Shown: positions 19,372 through 28,417 of the stretch, one piece after another
Position numbering within the stretch: position 1 is the first letter of the stretch
Layout: every line of letters begins with the position of its first letter
Origin: Duganella zoogloeoides
Lineage (GTDB): Bacteria; Pseudomonadota; Gammaproteobacteria; Burkholderiales; Burkholderiaceae_D
Direction of reading: 5' to 3'
Assembly: GCF_034479515.1 (NCBI RefSeq)
Contig: NZ_CP140152.1
Span: forward strand, 5,890,001 to 5,954,000
DNA: 64,000 nucleotides
Position numbers and translations under genes: made by a program
The notes under the pieces: model-generated
What the model was told of the DNA's origin: nothing
Seen by the model: only the letters and a program-made list of their open reading frames with translations
Databases searched by the model: none

Positions 19372-21209
19372 ACTGCCTCCGTACGTTGGGTGAGCCAGGC
19401 CAGCGCGGCCCCCGTCACCAACGGTGACAGGCGTTCGCGCACCATGGCGTGATAGTCGTTGAGCCAGCGCCGTTCGTCGTCGCGCAGCAGCGCGGTGTCC
19501 AGGCAGCGGGTGTCGATCGGGCACAGGGTGAGCGTTTCGAACTGCAGGAAGTCGCCGAAATCGGTCTGGCCGGCAGCCCGGTTGAGCACCAGGTTCTCGA
19601 TGCGGATGCCCCACTGGCCGGGCCGGTACAAGCCCGGTTCGATCGACGTGATCATGCCAGCCTCCATGGCCGTTTGCGGCTCGGGCATGGCCGACGGCGA
19701 AATCGACTGCGGTCCTTCGTGCACATTAAGGAAGTAACCGACGCCATGGCCGGTGCCGTGGCCGTAGTCCATGCCGGCCGCCCACAGCGGGGCGCGGGCG
19801 ATGGCGTCGAGCATCGGCGACCTGGTGCCGCGCGGGAAGTGGGCCGACGACAGCGCGATCAGGCCCTTGAGCACCAGCGTGAAGTCGCGCTTGTGCTCGG
19901 CCGAGATGGCGCCCACGCCCACCACCCGGGTGATGTCGGTGGTGCCGCTCAGGTACTGCCCGCCCGAGTCGATCAGCAGCAGACCGTCGCCGTCGATGAC
20001 CGCGTGGCTCGCCCCGGTGGCGCGGTAGTGCATGATCGCGCCGTTCGCCTGGTACCCGGCGATGGTGGCGAAACTGGGGCTGACAAAACCGGGACGGCGG
20101 GCGCGGGCGGCCGTGATCTGCTCGTCGATGGTCAGTTCGGTCAACGGGGCGCGCTGCGGGTTGGCCAGGGTGGCATCGAGCCAGCTGAAAAACTCGCACA
20201 GGGCGGCACCGTCGTGCTCCATGGCGGCGCGTACATGGCCCGCGTCGGCCTCGCTCTTGCGCGACTTGGCCAGCGTGGTGGGATTGGTCGCCTCCACCAC
20301 TTTGACTTTGGCGGCAATCGCCTGGCGGGTGCCGTGGGTGATGCGGCGCGGGTCGATCAGCAGGGCGGACTCCGGCCCCAGCGCAGCCAAGGCGGCAGCG
20401 AAGCCGCCGTAGCGGGCGACGTCGATATCTTCCTGGGCCAGTTGTTCGCGCAGCTCGGGCGAGATTTTGCCGTCGGCCACGAACAGGGTGGCGCGGGTGG
20501 GCGTGACCAGCGCGTGGGCCAGGAAGATCGGGTTGAACGGCACATCCGCGCCGCGCAAATTGAATAAATAAGCAATATCGTCAAGCGTGGAAATGACATG
20601 GCGGTTGGCGCCCAGCTGTTGCATGGCGCCGCGCAAATCGGCCAGTTTGCCGCTGCGGCTTTTCGACGCATACGGTGGCAGGTGTTCATACACGGGCGCA
20701 GCGGGCAGGCTGGGACGATCGGACCAGACGTCGTCGAGCAGGTCGAGGTCGAAGCGCAGCGCGACATCTTTGGCGGCCAGCGCCTGCTGCAACAAGCGGG
20801 CAATCGATAATCCCAATACCGCGCCATCGACTGCCACGGTTTGGCCGGCCTTTAAATGCGCGGCCAGCCAGTCGATATATTGCACGCTGGCGCCGGACGT
20901 TATTTTCATTAATTGAATACCGCTGCCGGCCAATTGCTGTTCGGCCTGGGTCCAATAGCGGGCATCGGTCCAGATACCGGAAAACTCCTGGGTAATAATG
21001 AAGGTACCAACCGAGCCGGTGAAATTACTGAGCCATTCACGGCCCTGCCAGCGCGGTGGCAGGTATTCCGACAAATGGGGATCGGCGGATGGCACCATCA
21101 GGGCGTCGATGCCGCGCTGGCGCATCGCGGCGCGCAATTGCAGCAGGCGCTCGGCGGTGTGGTCGGTAGTGGTCATATGCATGGGTCCGTTGCGCCGCAA
21201 GCGCGGCAT
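19368..21209 (-). CDS. Xaa-Pro aminopeptidase, M24B family (long form)
   Basis: The protein is about 613 aa (602 from the ATG at 21176). An N-terminal creatinase-like domain contains ALMVPSADPHLSEYLPPRW, and a second such domain follows. The C-terminal pita-bread metallopeptidase has the metal ligands in LLIDSGGQYLSGTTDITR (two Asp), HGTGHGVGYFLNVHEGP (His), ITSIEPGLYRPG (Glu) and GIRIENLV (Glu). It removes N-terminal residues preceding proline. The length fits the three-domain XPNPEP1-like family. ATG 21209 has an AGGGA upstream and was kept; ATGs at 21182 and 21176 are alternatives. It is first in the five-gene run. Confidence 0.92.
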   Translation of the reverse strand: MPRLRRNGPMHMTTTDHTAERLLQLRAAMRQRGIDALMVPSADPHLSEYLPPRWQGREWLSNFTGSVGTFIITQEFSGIWTDARYWTQAEQQLAGSGIQLMKITSGASVQYIDWLAAHLKAGQTVAVDGAVLGLSIARLLQQALAAKDVALRFDLDLLDDVWSDRPSLPAAPVYEHLPPYASKSRSGKLADLRGAMQQLGANRHVISTLDDIAYLFNLRGADVPFNPIFLAHALVTPTRATLFVADGKISPELREQLAQEDIDVARYGGFAAALAALGPESALLIDPRRITHGTRQAIAAKVKVVEATNPTTLAKSRKSEADAGHVRAAMEHDGAALCEFFSWLDATLANPQRAPLTELTIDEQITAARARRPGFVSPSFATIAGYQANGAIMHYRATGASHAVIDGDGLLLIDSGGQYLSGTTDITRVVGVGAISAEHKRDFTLVLKGLIALSSAHFPRGTRSPMLDAIARAPLWAAGMDYGHGTGHGVGYFLNVHEGPQSISPSAMPEPQTAMEAGMITSIEPGLYRPGQWGIRIENLVLNRAAGQTDFGDFLQFETLTLCPIDTRCLDTALLRDDERRWLNDYHAMVRERLSPLVTGAALAWLTQRTEAV

Positions 21210-21368
21210 GATCAGTTATCCCTATGATACCGCGATTGCCCAGGCACTGGTTCCCGCCTGGAATCGCGGTCTGCGCGCATTTACTCACGTCCAAGCAATG
21301 GTTTTCGCCCTTTTTATGCCAGTTATTGGCGCGTGTTTGCCAGATTCCGGCATAAGTACCCGGCCCGG

Positions 21369-21374
21369 TATAAT
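21369..21374 (+). promoter_or_regulatory. Probable -10 element of the YjbR-family gene
   Basis: There is an exact TATAAT 31 bp upstream of the GTG start at 21405. No good -35 hexamer was found at 16-18 bp spacing, so only the -10 is called. Confidence 0.45.
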
Positions 21375-21404
21375 CGGCGCACCATCCAGACTGCGAGGAC
21401 CACC

Positions 21405-21764
21405 GTGAAGCTCGAACAAGCCAAGGCGCTGTGCCGCTCCCTGCCGGGCGCGACCGAAGACGTGAAATGGGAATCGACGCTGGTGTTTTCAGTGGGCGGC
21501 AAAATGTTTGCAGCCACCGATACCGGCCATAATGTCACCCGGTTGAGTTTGAAAGTGGATGACGATTTGTTTCTCGGATTAACCGATCGCGACGGTATTA
21601 TTCCCGCGCCCTATCTCGCGCGCGCCAAATGGATACGTATCGAGAATATTCAAAGCATGGGCGATGCGGAATTAACCGGCTTGATTACCAGGGCCCATGA
21701 ATTAATATTGAATAAGCTGACCAAGAAGCTGCAACGCGACATACTGGGCAGCGCCGGCGCTTAA
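21405..21764 (+). CDS. MmcQ/YjbR family protein
   Basis: The protein has 119 aa. Family features are LCRSLPGATEDVKWESTLVFSVGGKMFA, LSLKVDDDLFLGLTDRDG, PAPYLARAKWIRIE and a C-terminal helix AHELILNKLTKKLQR. YjbR has a CyaY-like fold and is annotated as a possible DNA-binding protein; the function is not settled. The GTG at 21405 has a GAGGA ribosome site, and the frame upstream of it has no homology. It is divergent from the aminopeptidase. Confidence 0.88.
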   Translation: MKLEQAKALCRSLPGATEDVKWESTLVFSVGGKMFAATDTGHNVTRLSLKVDDDLFLGLTDRDGIIPAPYLARAKWIRIENIQSMGDAELTGLITRAHELILNKLTKKLQRDILGSAGA

Positions 21765-21820
21765 TCCAGTCGACTTGCAAATAGCCAACTTTGCCGCAGG
21801 AATTCGCCAGATGAAGGATA

Positions 21821-22432
21821 ATGGCGGGCATCGTTGTTACCGAGAAAATCATGCAAGATTTCCACCATAATCGCGCCCGCGCGCTGCTGCAAAACGCGGA
21901 AGAGCTGTTCACCAAGCAGGATGTGGACACCGCCGTCACGGCCATGGCCGACCACCTCAACGCCCGCTACAACCACCCGGAAGCCGAAGCGTTTCCGCTG
22001 GTGCTGGGCGTGATGGGCGGCGCGGTGGTCTTCACCGGCAACTTGCTGCCGCAACTGACTTTCCCGCTCGAGTTCGACTATATCCACGTGAGCCGCTACG
22101 GCGACGAAGACAAGGGTGGTGAAGTGGTGTGGAAAGTGGTGCCGCGCTCCAACGTCGCGGGCCGCACCGTGATCGTGCTCGACGATATCCTCGACGAAGG
22201 CGAAACCCTGGCCCACGTCAAGCAGCGCCTGCTGGACATGGGCGCGGCGGAAGTCATCCTGGCCGTGTTCGCGGACAAGGCCATCGGCAAGACCAAGCCG
22301 GTCAATGCCGACATTGTCGGTTTGACCATTCCGAACCGTTTCGTGGTCGGCTTCGGCATGGATGCCTATGGTTACTGGCGCAACCTGCCGGGCCTGTGGG
22401 CGATCCGCCCCGAAGAACTGCAGCAGACGTAA
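21821..22432 (+). CDS. hpt: Hypoxanthine-guanine phosphoribosyltransferase
   Basis: The protein has 203 aa (193 if ATG 21851 is used). This purine-salvage enzyme transfers phosphoribosyl from PRPP to hypoxanthine/guanine. The PRPP-binding motif VIVLDDILDEGETL is clear, as are GVMGGAVVFTGNLLPQL and DYIHVSRYG. The C-terminal PNRFVVGFGMDAYGYWRNLPG binds the base. ATG 21821 has AAGGA only two bases away, so the second ATG is possible. Its TAA directly abuts the stop of the convergent TPR gene. Confidence 0.93.
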   Translation: MAGIVVTEKIMQDFHHNRARALLQNAEELFTKQDVDTAVTAMADHLNARYNHPEAEAFPLVLGVMGGAVVFTGNLLPQLTFPLEFDYIHVSRYGDEDKGGEVVWKVVPRSNVAGRTVIVLDDILDEGETLAHVKQRLLDMGAAEVILAVFADKAIGKTKPVNADIVGLTIPNRFVVGFGMDAYGYWRNLPGLWAIRPEELQQT

Positions 22433-23635
22433 TCAGGGCCGCAGCGCGTATTTATCGACGAACTTGCGAATGCCGTTCGGATTGTCGCGCTTCCACGCTT
22501 CGAGCTCGGGGCGCCACGATTCGCGGTAGTCAAGCAGCAGCAATGCTGTCTCGAGTTCGCCATCCTTGTCGAGCATCTGCAAGGTCTTGAGTGCCGGATC
22601 TTGCAGCTCCGGCGCCCCCTTGGCCGTGACTTCATTCACCACCTGGAATCCTGCGCGCCACCTGGCCGTTTCTGCGGCCAGCGTCGTGGCGTTGGCCTTG
22701 CCATCTTTTTGTGCAATCAGATCGGTGCTTTGCTGGATGCCCAGCGACAGCCACAGGGCGCCATCGGTGGCCTTGGGGTTGGCGCCGGAAAATTCCGGAT
22801 CGAGGGTGACCACCGGTTTGCCGTCCGCCCCCAGGCTGGCTGAGGACTTGCGCACCAGCTTGAGCGACGTGACCGGGTAGCCGGCCGCGTCGCGCAACTG
22901 CGCCAGCTTGATCCAGTTCGGTACCTGGCTCGGCTGGGCGGCGATGCCTTCGAACAGCGCATCCTCGGCTGCGCCGCGCTTGCCCTGGAATGCCAGCGCA
23001 TCGGACAGGTAGCGCCAGCCCTGGGAATTGAGCGGCTCGATCTCGACGCCCTTGCGGTAGCGGGTTTCCGCTTCCGCATATTTTTTCTGGGCATAGTAGC
23101 TGTCGCCAGCATACACCCAGGCCATCGAATAACCGGGATCGATGGCAGCGGCGCGCTCGTAGTGACCGAGTGCGACGTCCATCTTGTTCTGGACAAAAGC
23201 GGCTTCGCCCAGGATCAACTCTGCCTGCGCGGCCGGGCTGCCTTGGTGCAGCGGCGGCGGCAGGTTGTCCTTGAGCTTGCGCTGCACCTCGTGGGCCAGC
23301 GTGTTGTCCGGGAATTTTAGCAGGATCTGGCGCACCAGCGATTCCGCCTGCTGGCGCAGCGCCACTTGGCGCTCGCCCTGGACTTTCTCGGAGGCCTGGC
23401 GGAACAGCTCGGCGATATGGGACAGCAGCACCGGCGACGAGGGATCGGCCTTGGCAGCGTCCGAGTACTTGGCCAGCGCCTCCTGCATCTTGCCCTGGCT
23501 CAACAGCACCTGGGCCTGGTTAAACAGCGCCGCAGCGGCGGCATTCATGTACTGGTCCGCCTGCGCGCTGCACACGCTGGACACGGTCGACAACAGCGCC
23601 AGGGTGATGGCGGCAACGGCATGCGAAATGTTCAA
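22433..23635 (-). CDS. Exported TPR-repeat protein
   Basis: The protein has 400 aa. A signal peptide (ITLALLSTVSSVCSAQA) gives a periplasmic protein. Tetratricopeptide-like helices follow, with visible units at FNQAQVLLSQGKMQEALAKYSDAAKADPSS (about residues 38-67), ELILGEAAFVQNKMDVALGHYERAAAIDPG and GDSYYAQKKYAEAETRYRKGVEIEPL. The C-terminal 150 residues look like a distinct helical domain. TPRs suggest a scaffold for a protein complex; no partner is evident from the neighbours. Confidence 0.82.
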   Translation of the reverse strand: MNISHAVAAITLALLSTVSSVCSAQADQYMNAAAAALFNQAQVLLSQGKMQEALAKYSDAAKADPSSPVLLSHIAELFRQASEKVQGERQVALRQQAESLVRQILLKFPDNTLAHEVQRKLKDNLPPPLHQGSPAAQAELILGEAAFVQNKMDVALGHYERAAAIDPGYSMAWVYAGDSYYAQKKYAEAETRYRKGVEIEPLNSQGWRYLSDALAFQGKRGAAEDALFEGIAAQPSQVPNWIKLAQLRDAAGYPVTSLKLVRKSSASLGADGKPVVTLDPEFSGANPKATDGALWLSLGIQQSTDLIAQKDGKANATTLAAETARWRAGFQVVNEVTAKGAPELQDPALKTLQMLDKDGELETALLLLDYRESWRPELEAWKRDNPNGIRKFVDKYALRP

Positions 23636-23746
23636 GATGGTGTCCCCGGATTGGATAAGACCATCTTAGCTGAACGGCAACCTGAAAGAAATCATTTGAT
23701 TGCGTGATTCATGCCTGCAACCCGCAGGCCCCCGAACGCCCTGGGG

Positions 23747-24700
23747 TTACAGCGCCAGGCGCGCGCGCGCGGCGTCGTACTCGTGCTTGAGGCGCGCCAC
23801 CATCTCGGCCGTGGTCGGAATGTCGTTCATCAGGCCCACGCCCTGGCCGGCGCCCCAGATGTCGCGCCAGGCCTTGGCGCTGCCCGAGCCGAAATTCATG
23901 CTGGTCTTGTCCGACTGCGGCAGCGCGTCCGGGTCCAGGCCGGCGGCAACGATCGATTTTTTCAGGTAGTTGCCGTGCACACCCGTAAACAGGTTGGAGT
24001 AGATGACATCGGCAGCGGTCGATTCCACGATCGCGTCGCGATAGTCAGCGCTCACATTCGACTCCTGCGTGGCCAGCCAGCGCGAGCCGATGTAGGCGAA
24101 ATCGGCGCCCATCGCCTGCGCGGCCAGGATGGCGTCGCCGGTGGCAATCGCGCCGGACAGGGCAATCGGGCCGCTGAAAAACTTGCGCACCTCGCCTACC
24201 AGGGCAAACGGCGACAGCGTGCCGGCATGGCCGCCGGCGCCGGCCGCCACCAGGATCAGGCCATCGACGCCGGCCTCCAGCGCTTTTTCCGCGTGGCGGA
24301 TCGAGACGATATCGTGCAGCACGATGCCGCCGTAGCTATGGATGGCGTCGAGCATCTCTTTCGGCGGCGCGCGCAGCGACGAGATGATGATCGGCACCTG
24401 GTGCTTGACGCACACTTCCACATCGTGGGCCAGGCGGTCGTTGGACTGGTGAACGATCTGGTTGACCGCGATCGGGCCCACTTTTTTATCGGGGTGGGCG
24501 GCCTGGTAGTCGGCCAGTTCCTGTTGCAGGTCGGTCAGCCACACGTCGAGCAGTTCGGCAGGACGGGCATTGAGCGCCGGGAACGAGCCGACGATGCCGG
24601 CCTTGCATTGCGCCGCCACCAGCGCCGGACCGCTGGCGATGAACATCGGTGACGCGATGACGGGAAGTGAGAGGTTTTGCAACACTGCAGGCAGGGCCAT
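23747..24700 (-). CDS. Nitronate monooxygenase-like flavin oxidoreductase
   Basis: The protein has 317 aa with a TIM-barrel FMN enzyme of the 2-nitropropane dioxygenase/NMO family. It shows the N-terminal LSLPVIASPMFIASGP, a glycine-rich flavin/phosphate loop GLILVAAGAGGHAGTLSPF with the family histidine, and GAIATGDAILAAQAMGADFAYIGSRW. It may detoxify nitronates such as propionate-3-nitronate, or it could act on another substrate. The start ATG 24700 begins directly with the conserved barrel. It stands alone. Confidence 0.9.
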   Translation of the reverse strand: MALPAVLQNLSLPVIASPMFIASGPALVAAQCKAGIVGSFPALNARPAELLDVWLTDLQQELADYQAAHPDKKVGPIAVNQIVHQSNDRLAHDVEVCVKHQVPIIISSLRAPPKEMLDAIHSYGGIVLHDIVSIRHAEKALEAGVDGLILVAAGAGGHAGTLSPFALVGEVRKFFSGPIALSGAIATGDAILAAQAMGADFAYIGSRWLATQESNVSADYRDAIVESTAADVIYSNLFTGVHGNYLKKSIVAAGLDPDALPQSDKTSMNFGSGSAKAWRDIWGAGQGVGLMNDIPTTAEMVARLKHEYDAARARLAL

Positions 24701-24800
24701 GGCGAACTCGCTGAGAAGGTTGATCGGATCGAAGCATCGGTCGAGCGATTATAGATCGAAAAAAGTACGATCGTGCCAAAAATAGGGGCCATGCTCTATT

Positions 24801-25010
24801 TCAGCGCAGGAAACCATCCTCATCAAACGAGACCGTATCCCTGCGGCGGGCGATTTCCACCCACACCGCCTGTTTATAGGCGTCGTCGGCCTTGGACCAG
24901 GCCATGATTTCGTCGATGGTCCGCAGGCAGCCCATGCAGTACTGGCGTTCGACGTCCATCTTGCACAGGCTCACGCAAGGAGAAGGAATAGGGTTAGGTG
25001 GCGCACTCAT
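24801..25010 (-). CDS. DUF1289 domain protein
   Basis: This 69-aa protein has the family cysteine pattern SPCVSLCKMD...YCMGCLRTIDEI followed by W...I..RR. The four cysteines probably bind a metal (zinc or iron-sulfur). The function is unknown. ATG 25010 was preferred over the ATG at 25019 because the family begins shortly before the SPC motif. It is divergent from the CopG-type regulator. Confidence 0.88.
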   Translation of the reverse strand: MSAPPNPIPSPCVSLCKMDVERQYCMGCLRTIDEIMAWSKADDAYKQAVWVEIARRRDTVSFDEDGFLR

Positions 25011-25035
25011 GACCCACATTATGCACGTGTGCCGC

Positions 25036-25063
25036 TTGATTTGCCGCAGATCGTCCTTATACT
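25036..25063 (+). promoter_or_regulatory. Promoter of the CopG-like regulator / PHB esterase operon
   Basis: TTGATT (25036-25041) and TATACT (25058-25063) are separated by 16 bp, a good sigma-70 arrangement. The start codon follows 34 bp later. Confidence 0.6.
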
Positions 25064-25082
25064 ACCATCCAGGTAGATGGTA
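25063..25082. promoter_or_regulatory. Inverted repeat overlapping the transcription start, probable autoregulatory operator
   Basis: TACCATC (25063-25069) and GATGGTA (25076-25082) form a perfect 7-bp inverted repeat with a 6-bp spacer, starting at the last base of the -10. A related half-site ATGGATGG follows immediately. The position suits repression by the ribbon-helix-helix protein encoded just downstream. Confidence 0.5.
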
Positions 25083-25097
25083 AATGGATGGAGACAC

Positions 25098-25514
25098 ATG
25101 GCCAAGCAAGAATTAAAACTGAAGACCGCCGACTCGGAAAAAATCACGATCAACCTCGGTCCGATCGACCTGGGCCAGATCGACCTCTTGGTACAAGAGG
25201 GGTTCTATTCGAACCGGACGGACTTGATCCGCACCGCGATCCGCAACCAGTTGAACCAGCACGCCGACGTCGTCAAGCAGACGGTGGCGCGCAAAAGTTT
25301 GGTGCTCGGCATGCAGCACTACACCCGTGCCGACCTCGAAGCCATACGTGCCGCCGGCGAACGGCTGCACATCCAGGTACTGGGATTGGCCAGCATTGCC
25401 AGCGACGTCACGGTCGAACTGGCGCTGGCAACAATCGACTCGATTTTCGTTTTAGGTTCGCTGCATGCCAGCGCGGTACTGAAAACCGCCCTGGCGCCAC
25501 GCATCCACCACTAA
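25098..25514 (+). CDS. CopG/Arc-like ribbon-helix-helix transcriptional regulator
   Basis: The protein has 138 aa. The N-terminal region KITINLGPIDLGQIDLLVQEG...SNRTDLIRTAIRNQL has the beta-strand/helix/helix pattern of a ribbon-helix-helix DNA-binding domain. The C-terminal half (GLASIASDVTVELALATIDSIFVLGSL) looks like a ligand or oligomerisation domain. ATG 25098 has a GGAG site. It is followed 9 bp later by a PHB-depolymerase-family esterase, so it probably controls that gene and itself through the inverted repeat upstream. Confidence 0.8.
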   Translation: MAKQELKLKTADSEKITINLGPIDLGQIDLLVQEGFYSNRTDLIRTAIRNQLNQHADVVKQTVARKSLVLGMQHYTRADLEAIRAAGERLHIQVLGLASIASDVTVELALATIDSIFVLGSLHASAVLKTALAPRIHH

Positions 25515-25523
25515 GGGAACACC

Positions 25524-26942
25524 ATGAAACTTCCATTCATGTCGCATATGCGACAGGCAGCACAAAAGCTCGTCCGCAAGGGCGCCACCGCGATGCTGCA
25601 CAAGGCTGTCGAAAGCATGATGCAACAACAGCAAAAACTCCAGGAACAACGGATGAACACCCCAAAACCGTCGCCCAAGGCGCCACCGGGCGGCATGCGC
25701 GACCTCAATCCCGCGCCTGATTACACGTCGGCCAACACCGCCACGCCGCCGCCGGCAGCAGCGACTGTGGAAGCGGCCGCCGTGGAAGCGGCCGCCGTGG
25801 CAGCGGCGGCCGTGGCAGCACCTGCCGACGAAGCACGTCATAACTTCCAACCGGCGCCGGAGCCCAAATCCAGGCCCGCACCGGAAGCAGCACCGCAGCA
25901 GGCAGCGCACGCCGCGCCCGAAGCCGACGCAGCACCGGCGGCCGCTCCTAACCCCGCCATCAATCCCGCCGCCTACGCGCAGGACATGCTGGAAAAAATG
26001 GGCATCAAGATCGATCTCACGGCCAGCTTCGAGCGCGGCATCGACCTCGGCACCTTGCGCCACCCGGGCGTGCACACGCCGCAGGCACCATTGCCCGCCG
26101 GTGCGCGCTTCGAGACCGGCAGCTATGCCAACCACGCGGGCAGCCGCAACTACAAGCTGTTCATCCCGTCGACCTACAGCGGCCAGCCGATGCCGCTGCT
26201 GGTGATGCTGCACGGCTGCACCCAGAACCCTGACGATTTCGCCGCCGGCACCCAGATGAACCAGGTCGCCGAGGAAGCAGGCTGCCTGGTGGTGTATCCG
26301 GAGCAAACGTCCGGCGCCAACCAGTCGAAGTGCTGGAACTGGTTCAACGCCATCGACCAGCAGCGCGGCCAGGGCGAACCGTCGATCATCGCCGGCATCG
26401 CTGAAAAAATCAGCGACGACTACGCGGTCAATCCGCAGCAGGTGTACGTGGCCGGGCTGTCGGCCGGCGGCGCCATGGCGGTCATCGTCGGCACCTTGTA
26501 CCCGGAGCTGTTTGCAGCGGTGGGCGTGCATTCGGGCTTGCCGTTCGCGTCGGCCACGGATTTGCCGTCGGCGCTGTCGGCCATGAAGCGGGGCGCGAGC
26601 AACGCCAACGTGCCCAAGGCCGGCAACGGTTCGCAGCCGATCATCGTGTTCCACGGCGACAGCGACACCACCGTCAACCCGCGCAACGGCGAGCAGGTGA
26701 TCGCCCAGCATTTGCACAGCATTGACGCCGATCCGGCGGTGCAATCGGGCGCGGTACCGAACGGCTACCGCTATACGCAAACCACGCACACCAGGGCTGA
26801 CGGCTCGCCGCTCGGCGAACACTGGGTGGTGCACGGCGCCGGTCACGCCTGGTCGGGCGGCAGCGAACATGGCACGTACACCGACTCGCGCGGACCCGAT
26901 GCCAGCCGCGAAATGCTGCGTTTCTTCCGGACCGTCAGTTAA
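25524..26942 (+). CDS. PHB depolymerase family esterase
   Basis: The protein has 472 aa. A basic helical N-terminus (residues 1-45) precedes a long Ala/Pro/Glu linker (about 50-150) containing short tandem repeats of VEAAA/VAAAA. An alpha/beta-hydrolase domain follows: oxyanion segment PLLVMLHGCTQNPDDFAAGT, nucleophile elbow GLSAGGAM, VFHGDSDTTVNP with a likely acid residue, and VVHGAGHAWSGG with the catalytic His. Family members hydrolyse polyhydroxybutyrate or related short-chain esters. No classical signal peptide is visible, so the location is uncertain. It forms an operon with the upstream regulator; the ribosome site AAGGGA lies in the 9-bp gap. Confidence 0.88.
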   Translation: MKLPFMSHMRQAAQKLVRKGATAMLHKAVESMMQQQQKLQEQRMNTPKPSPKAPPGGMRDLNPAPDYTSANTATPPPAAATVEAAAVEAAAVAAAAVAAPADEARHNFQPAPEPKSRPAPEAAPQQAAHAAPEADAAPAAAPNPAINPAAYAQDMLEKMGIKIDLTASFERGIDLGTLRHPGVHTPQAPLPAGARFETGSYANHAGSRNYKLFIPSTYSGQPMPLLVMLHGCTQNPDDFAAGTQMNQVAEEAGCLVVYPEQTSGANQSKCWNWFNAIDQQRGQGEPSIIAGIAEKISDDYAVNPQQVYVAGLSAGGAMAVIVGTLYPELFAAVGVHSGLPFASATDLPSALSAMKRGASNANVPKAGNGSQPIIVFHGDSDTTVNPRNGEQVIAQHLHSIDADPAVQSGAVPNGYRYTQTTHTRADGSPLGEHWVVHGAGHAWSGGSEHGTYTDSRGPDASREMLRFFRTVS

Positions 26943-26979
26943 AGGACCTCGCAAAACCTGCTGCGCGATCCGCTACGGT

Positions 26980-27195
26980 TTATCGAGACCCTTTCAGCAA
27001 TTGGATGTGCGCCGCCAGGCATGCCGGGCACCAGCAGCCGATGATTTCGGCAGTGGCGGCGCTGTCCGGCACCGGCACAGGCACAGATAGCGGCAGGTAC
27101 GTGCACCAGCACGGCGGCGCCGGGATGGCGGTTGCCGGGCCGGTATCGGCCATCGCGCAGGAGAAGGTGGCGCCGCAGCGCGTGCAGGTGCTCAT
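26980..27195 (-). CDS. Cysteine-rich CWC family protein
   Basis: This 71-aa protein carries the CWC pattern: CTRCGATFSC near the N-terminus, CWC in the middle, and CWCPACLAAH near the C-terminus. The paired cysteines suggest a zinc-binding fold. The function is unknown. It lies between the PHB esterase and argB on the opposite strand. Confidence 0.82.
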   Translation of the reverse strand: MSTCTRCGATFSCAMADTGPATAIPAPPCWCTYLPLSVPVPVPDSAATAEIIGCWCPACLAAHIQLLKGSR

Positions 27196-27327
27196 AGGTC
27201 GGTCTTGATCGGTGTGCCGGCCAGACTAGCCGATGAACGCTGAAAATACAACCAGATGGCCCTATAATGCGTGCTTGACCGCAGCCGCAGGCTGTAAAAT
27301 TGCTGCACTTTCTTTACCGGACTCGCC

Positions 27328-28251
27328 ATGACCCAATTTTCTCACCTTAACTTAGGCATGAATGACGATTTGACCGCGGTGTCCCCGCAGATCAAGGCGC
27401 AGATCCTGGCTGAGGCACTGCCCTACATCCGCAATTACCATGGCAAGACCATCGTCATCAAATACGGTGGCAACGCCATGACCGACGAACGCCTGAAACA
27501 CGGCTTCGCGCGCGACGTCATCCTGCTCAAGCTGGTCGGCATGAACCCGGTCGTGGTGCACGGCGGCGGTCCGCAGATCGACAACGCCCTGAAAAAAATC
27601 GGCAAGCAAGGCACTTTCGTGCAGGGCATGCGCATCACCGACGAAGAAACCATGGAAGTGGTGGAGTGGGTGCTGGGTGGCGAAGTCCAGCAGGACATCG
27701 TCATGCTGATCAATCACTACGGCGGCCAGGCAGTGGGCCTGACCGGCAAGGACGGTGGCCTGATCCGCGCCCGCAAGATGGCCATGCCCGACAAGGACAA
27801 TCCGGGCCAGACGCTGGACATCGGCTTTGTCGGCGAGATCGACGCCATCAACCCGGCAGTAGTAAAAGCGCTGCAGGATGACGCCTTCATTCCGATCATT
27901 TCGCCGATCGGTTTCGGCCAGGACGGCCAGGCGTACAACATCAACGCCGACGTCGTCGCCGGCAAGATCGCCGAGATCCTGAAAGCCGAAAAGCTGATCA
28001 TGATGACCAATATCGCCGGCGTCCAGGACAAGCAGGGCAACCTGGTGACCGACCTGTCGGCGCGCGAGATCGACGAGATGTTCGCCGACGGCACGATTTC
28101 GGGCGGCATGCTGCCTAAAATTTCATCGGCGCTGGACGCAGCCAAATCGGGCGTGAACACCGTGCACATCATCGACGGTCGCATCGAGCACTCTTTATTG
28201 CTCGAAGTATTGACCGAACAGGCATTTGGAACTATGATCCGGTCTCACTGA
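27328..28251 (+). CDS. argB: Acetylglutamate kinase
   Basis: This 307-aa enzyme catalyses the second step of arginine synthesis, phosphorylating N-acetylglutamate. Motifs are the ATP-binding [11 protein letters not shown], the substrate-binding [28 protein letters not shown] and the C-terminal [12 protein letters not shown]...[11 protein letters not shown]. The first ATG (27328) was kept; ATG 27358 is a plausible shorter start (297 aa). It is followed by a tRNA gene and is probably monocistronic. Confidence 0.96.
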   Translation: MTQFSHLNLGMNDDLTAVSPQIKAQILAEALPYIRNYHGKTIVIKYGGNAMTDERLKHGFARDVILLKLVGMNPVVVHGGGPQIDNALKKIGKQGTFVQGMRITDEETMEVVEWVLGGEVQQDIVMLINHYGGQAVGLTGKDGGLIRARKMAMPDKDNPGQTLDIGFVGEIDAINPAVVKALQDDAFIPIISPIGFGQDGQAYNINADVVAGKIAEILKAEKLIMMTNIAGVQDKQGNLVTDLSAREIDEMFADGTISGGMLPKISSALDAAKSGVNTVHIIDGRIEHSLLLEVLTEQAFGTMIRSH

Positions 28252-28305
28252 AAAAACGGCGACGCACTTCGCGCCGGTATTCGAAGTGAGTCGCCACATT
28301 TGTTT

Positions 28306-28380
<75 letters not shown>

Positions 28381-28417
28381 TCTTCCTGTAGTGCCCTCCC
28401 CCCCCCTGTTTCATCCG

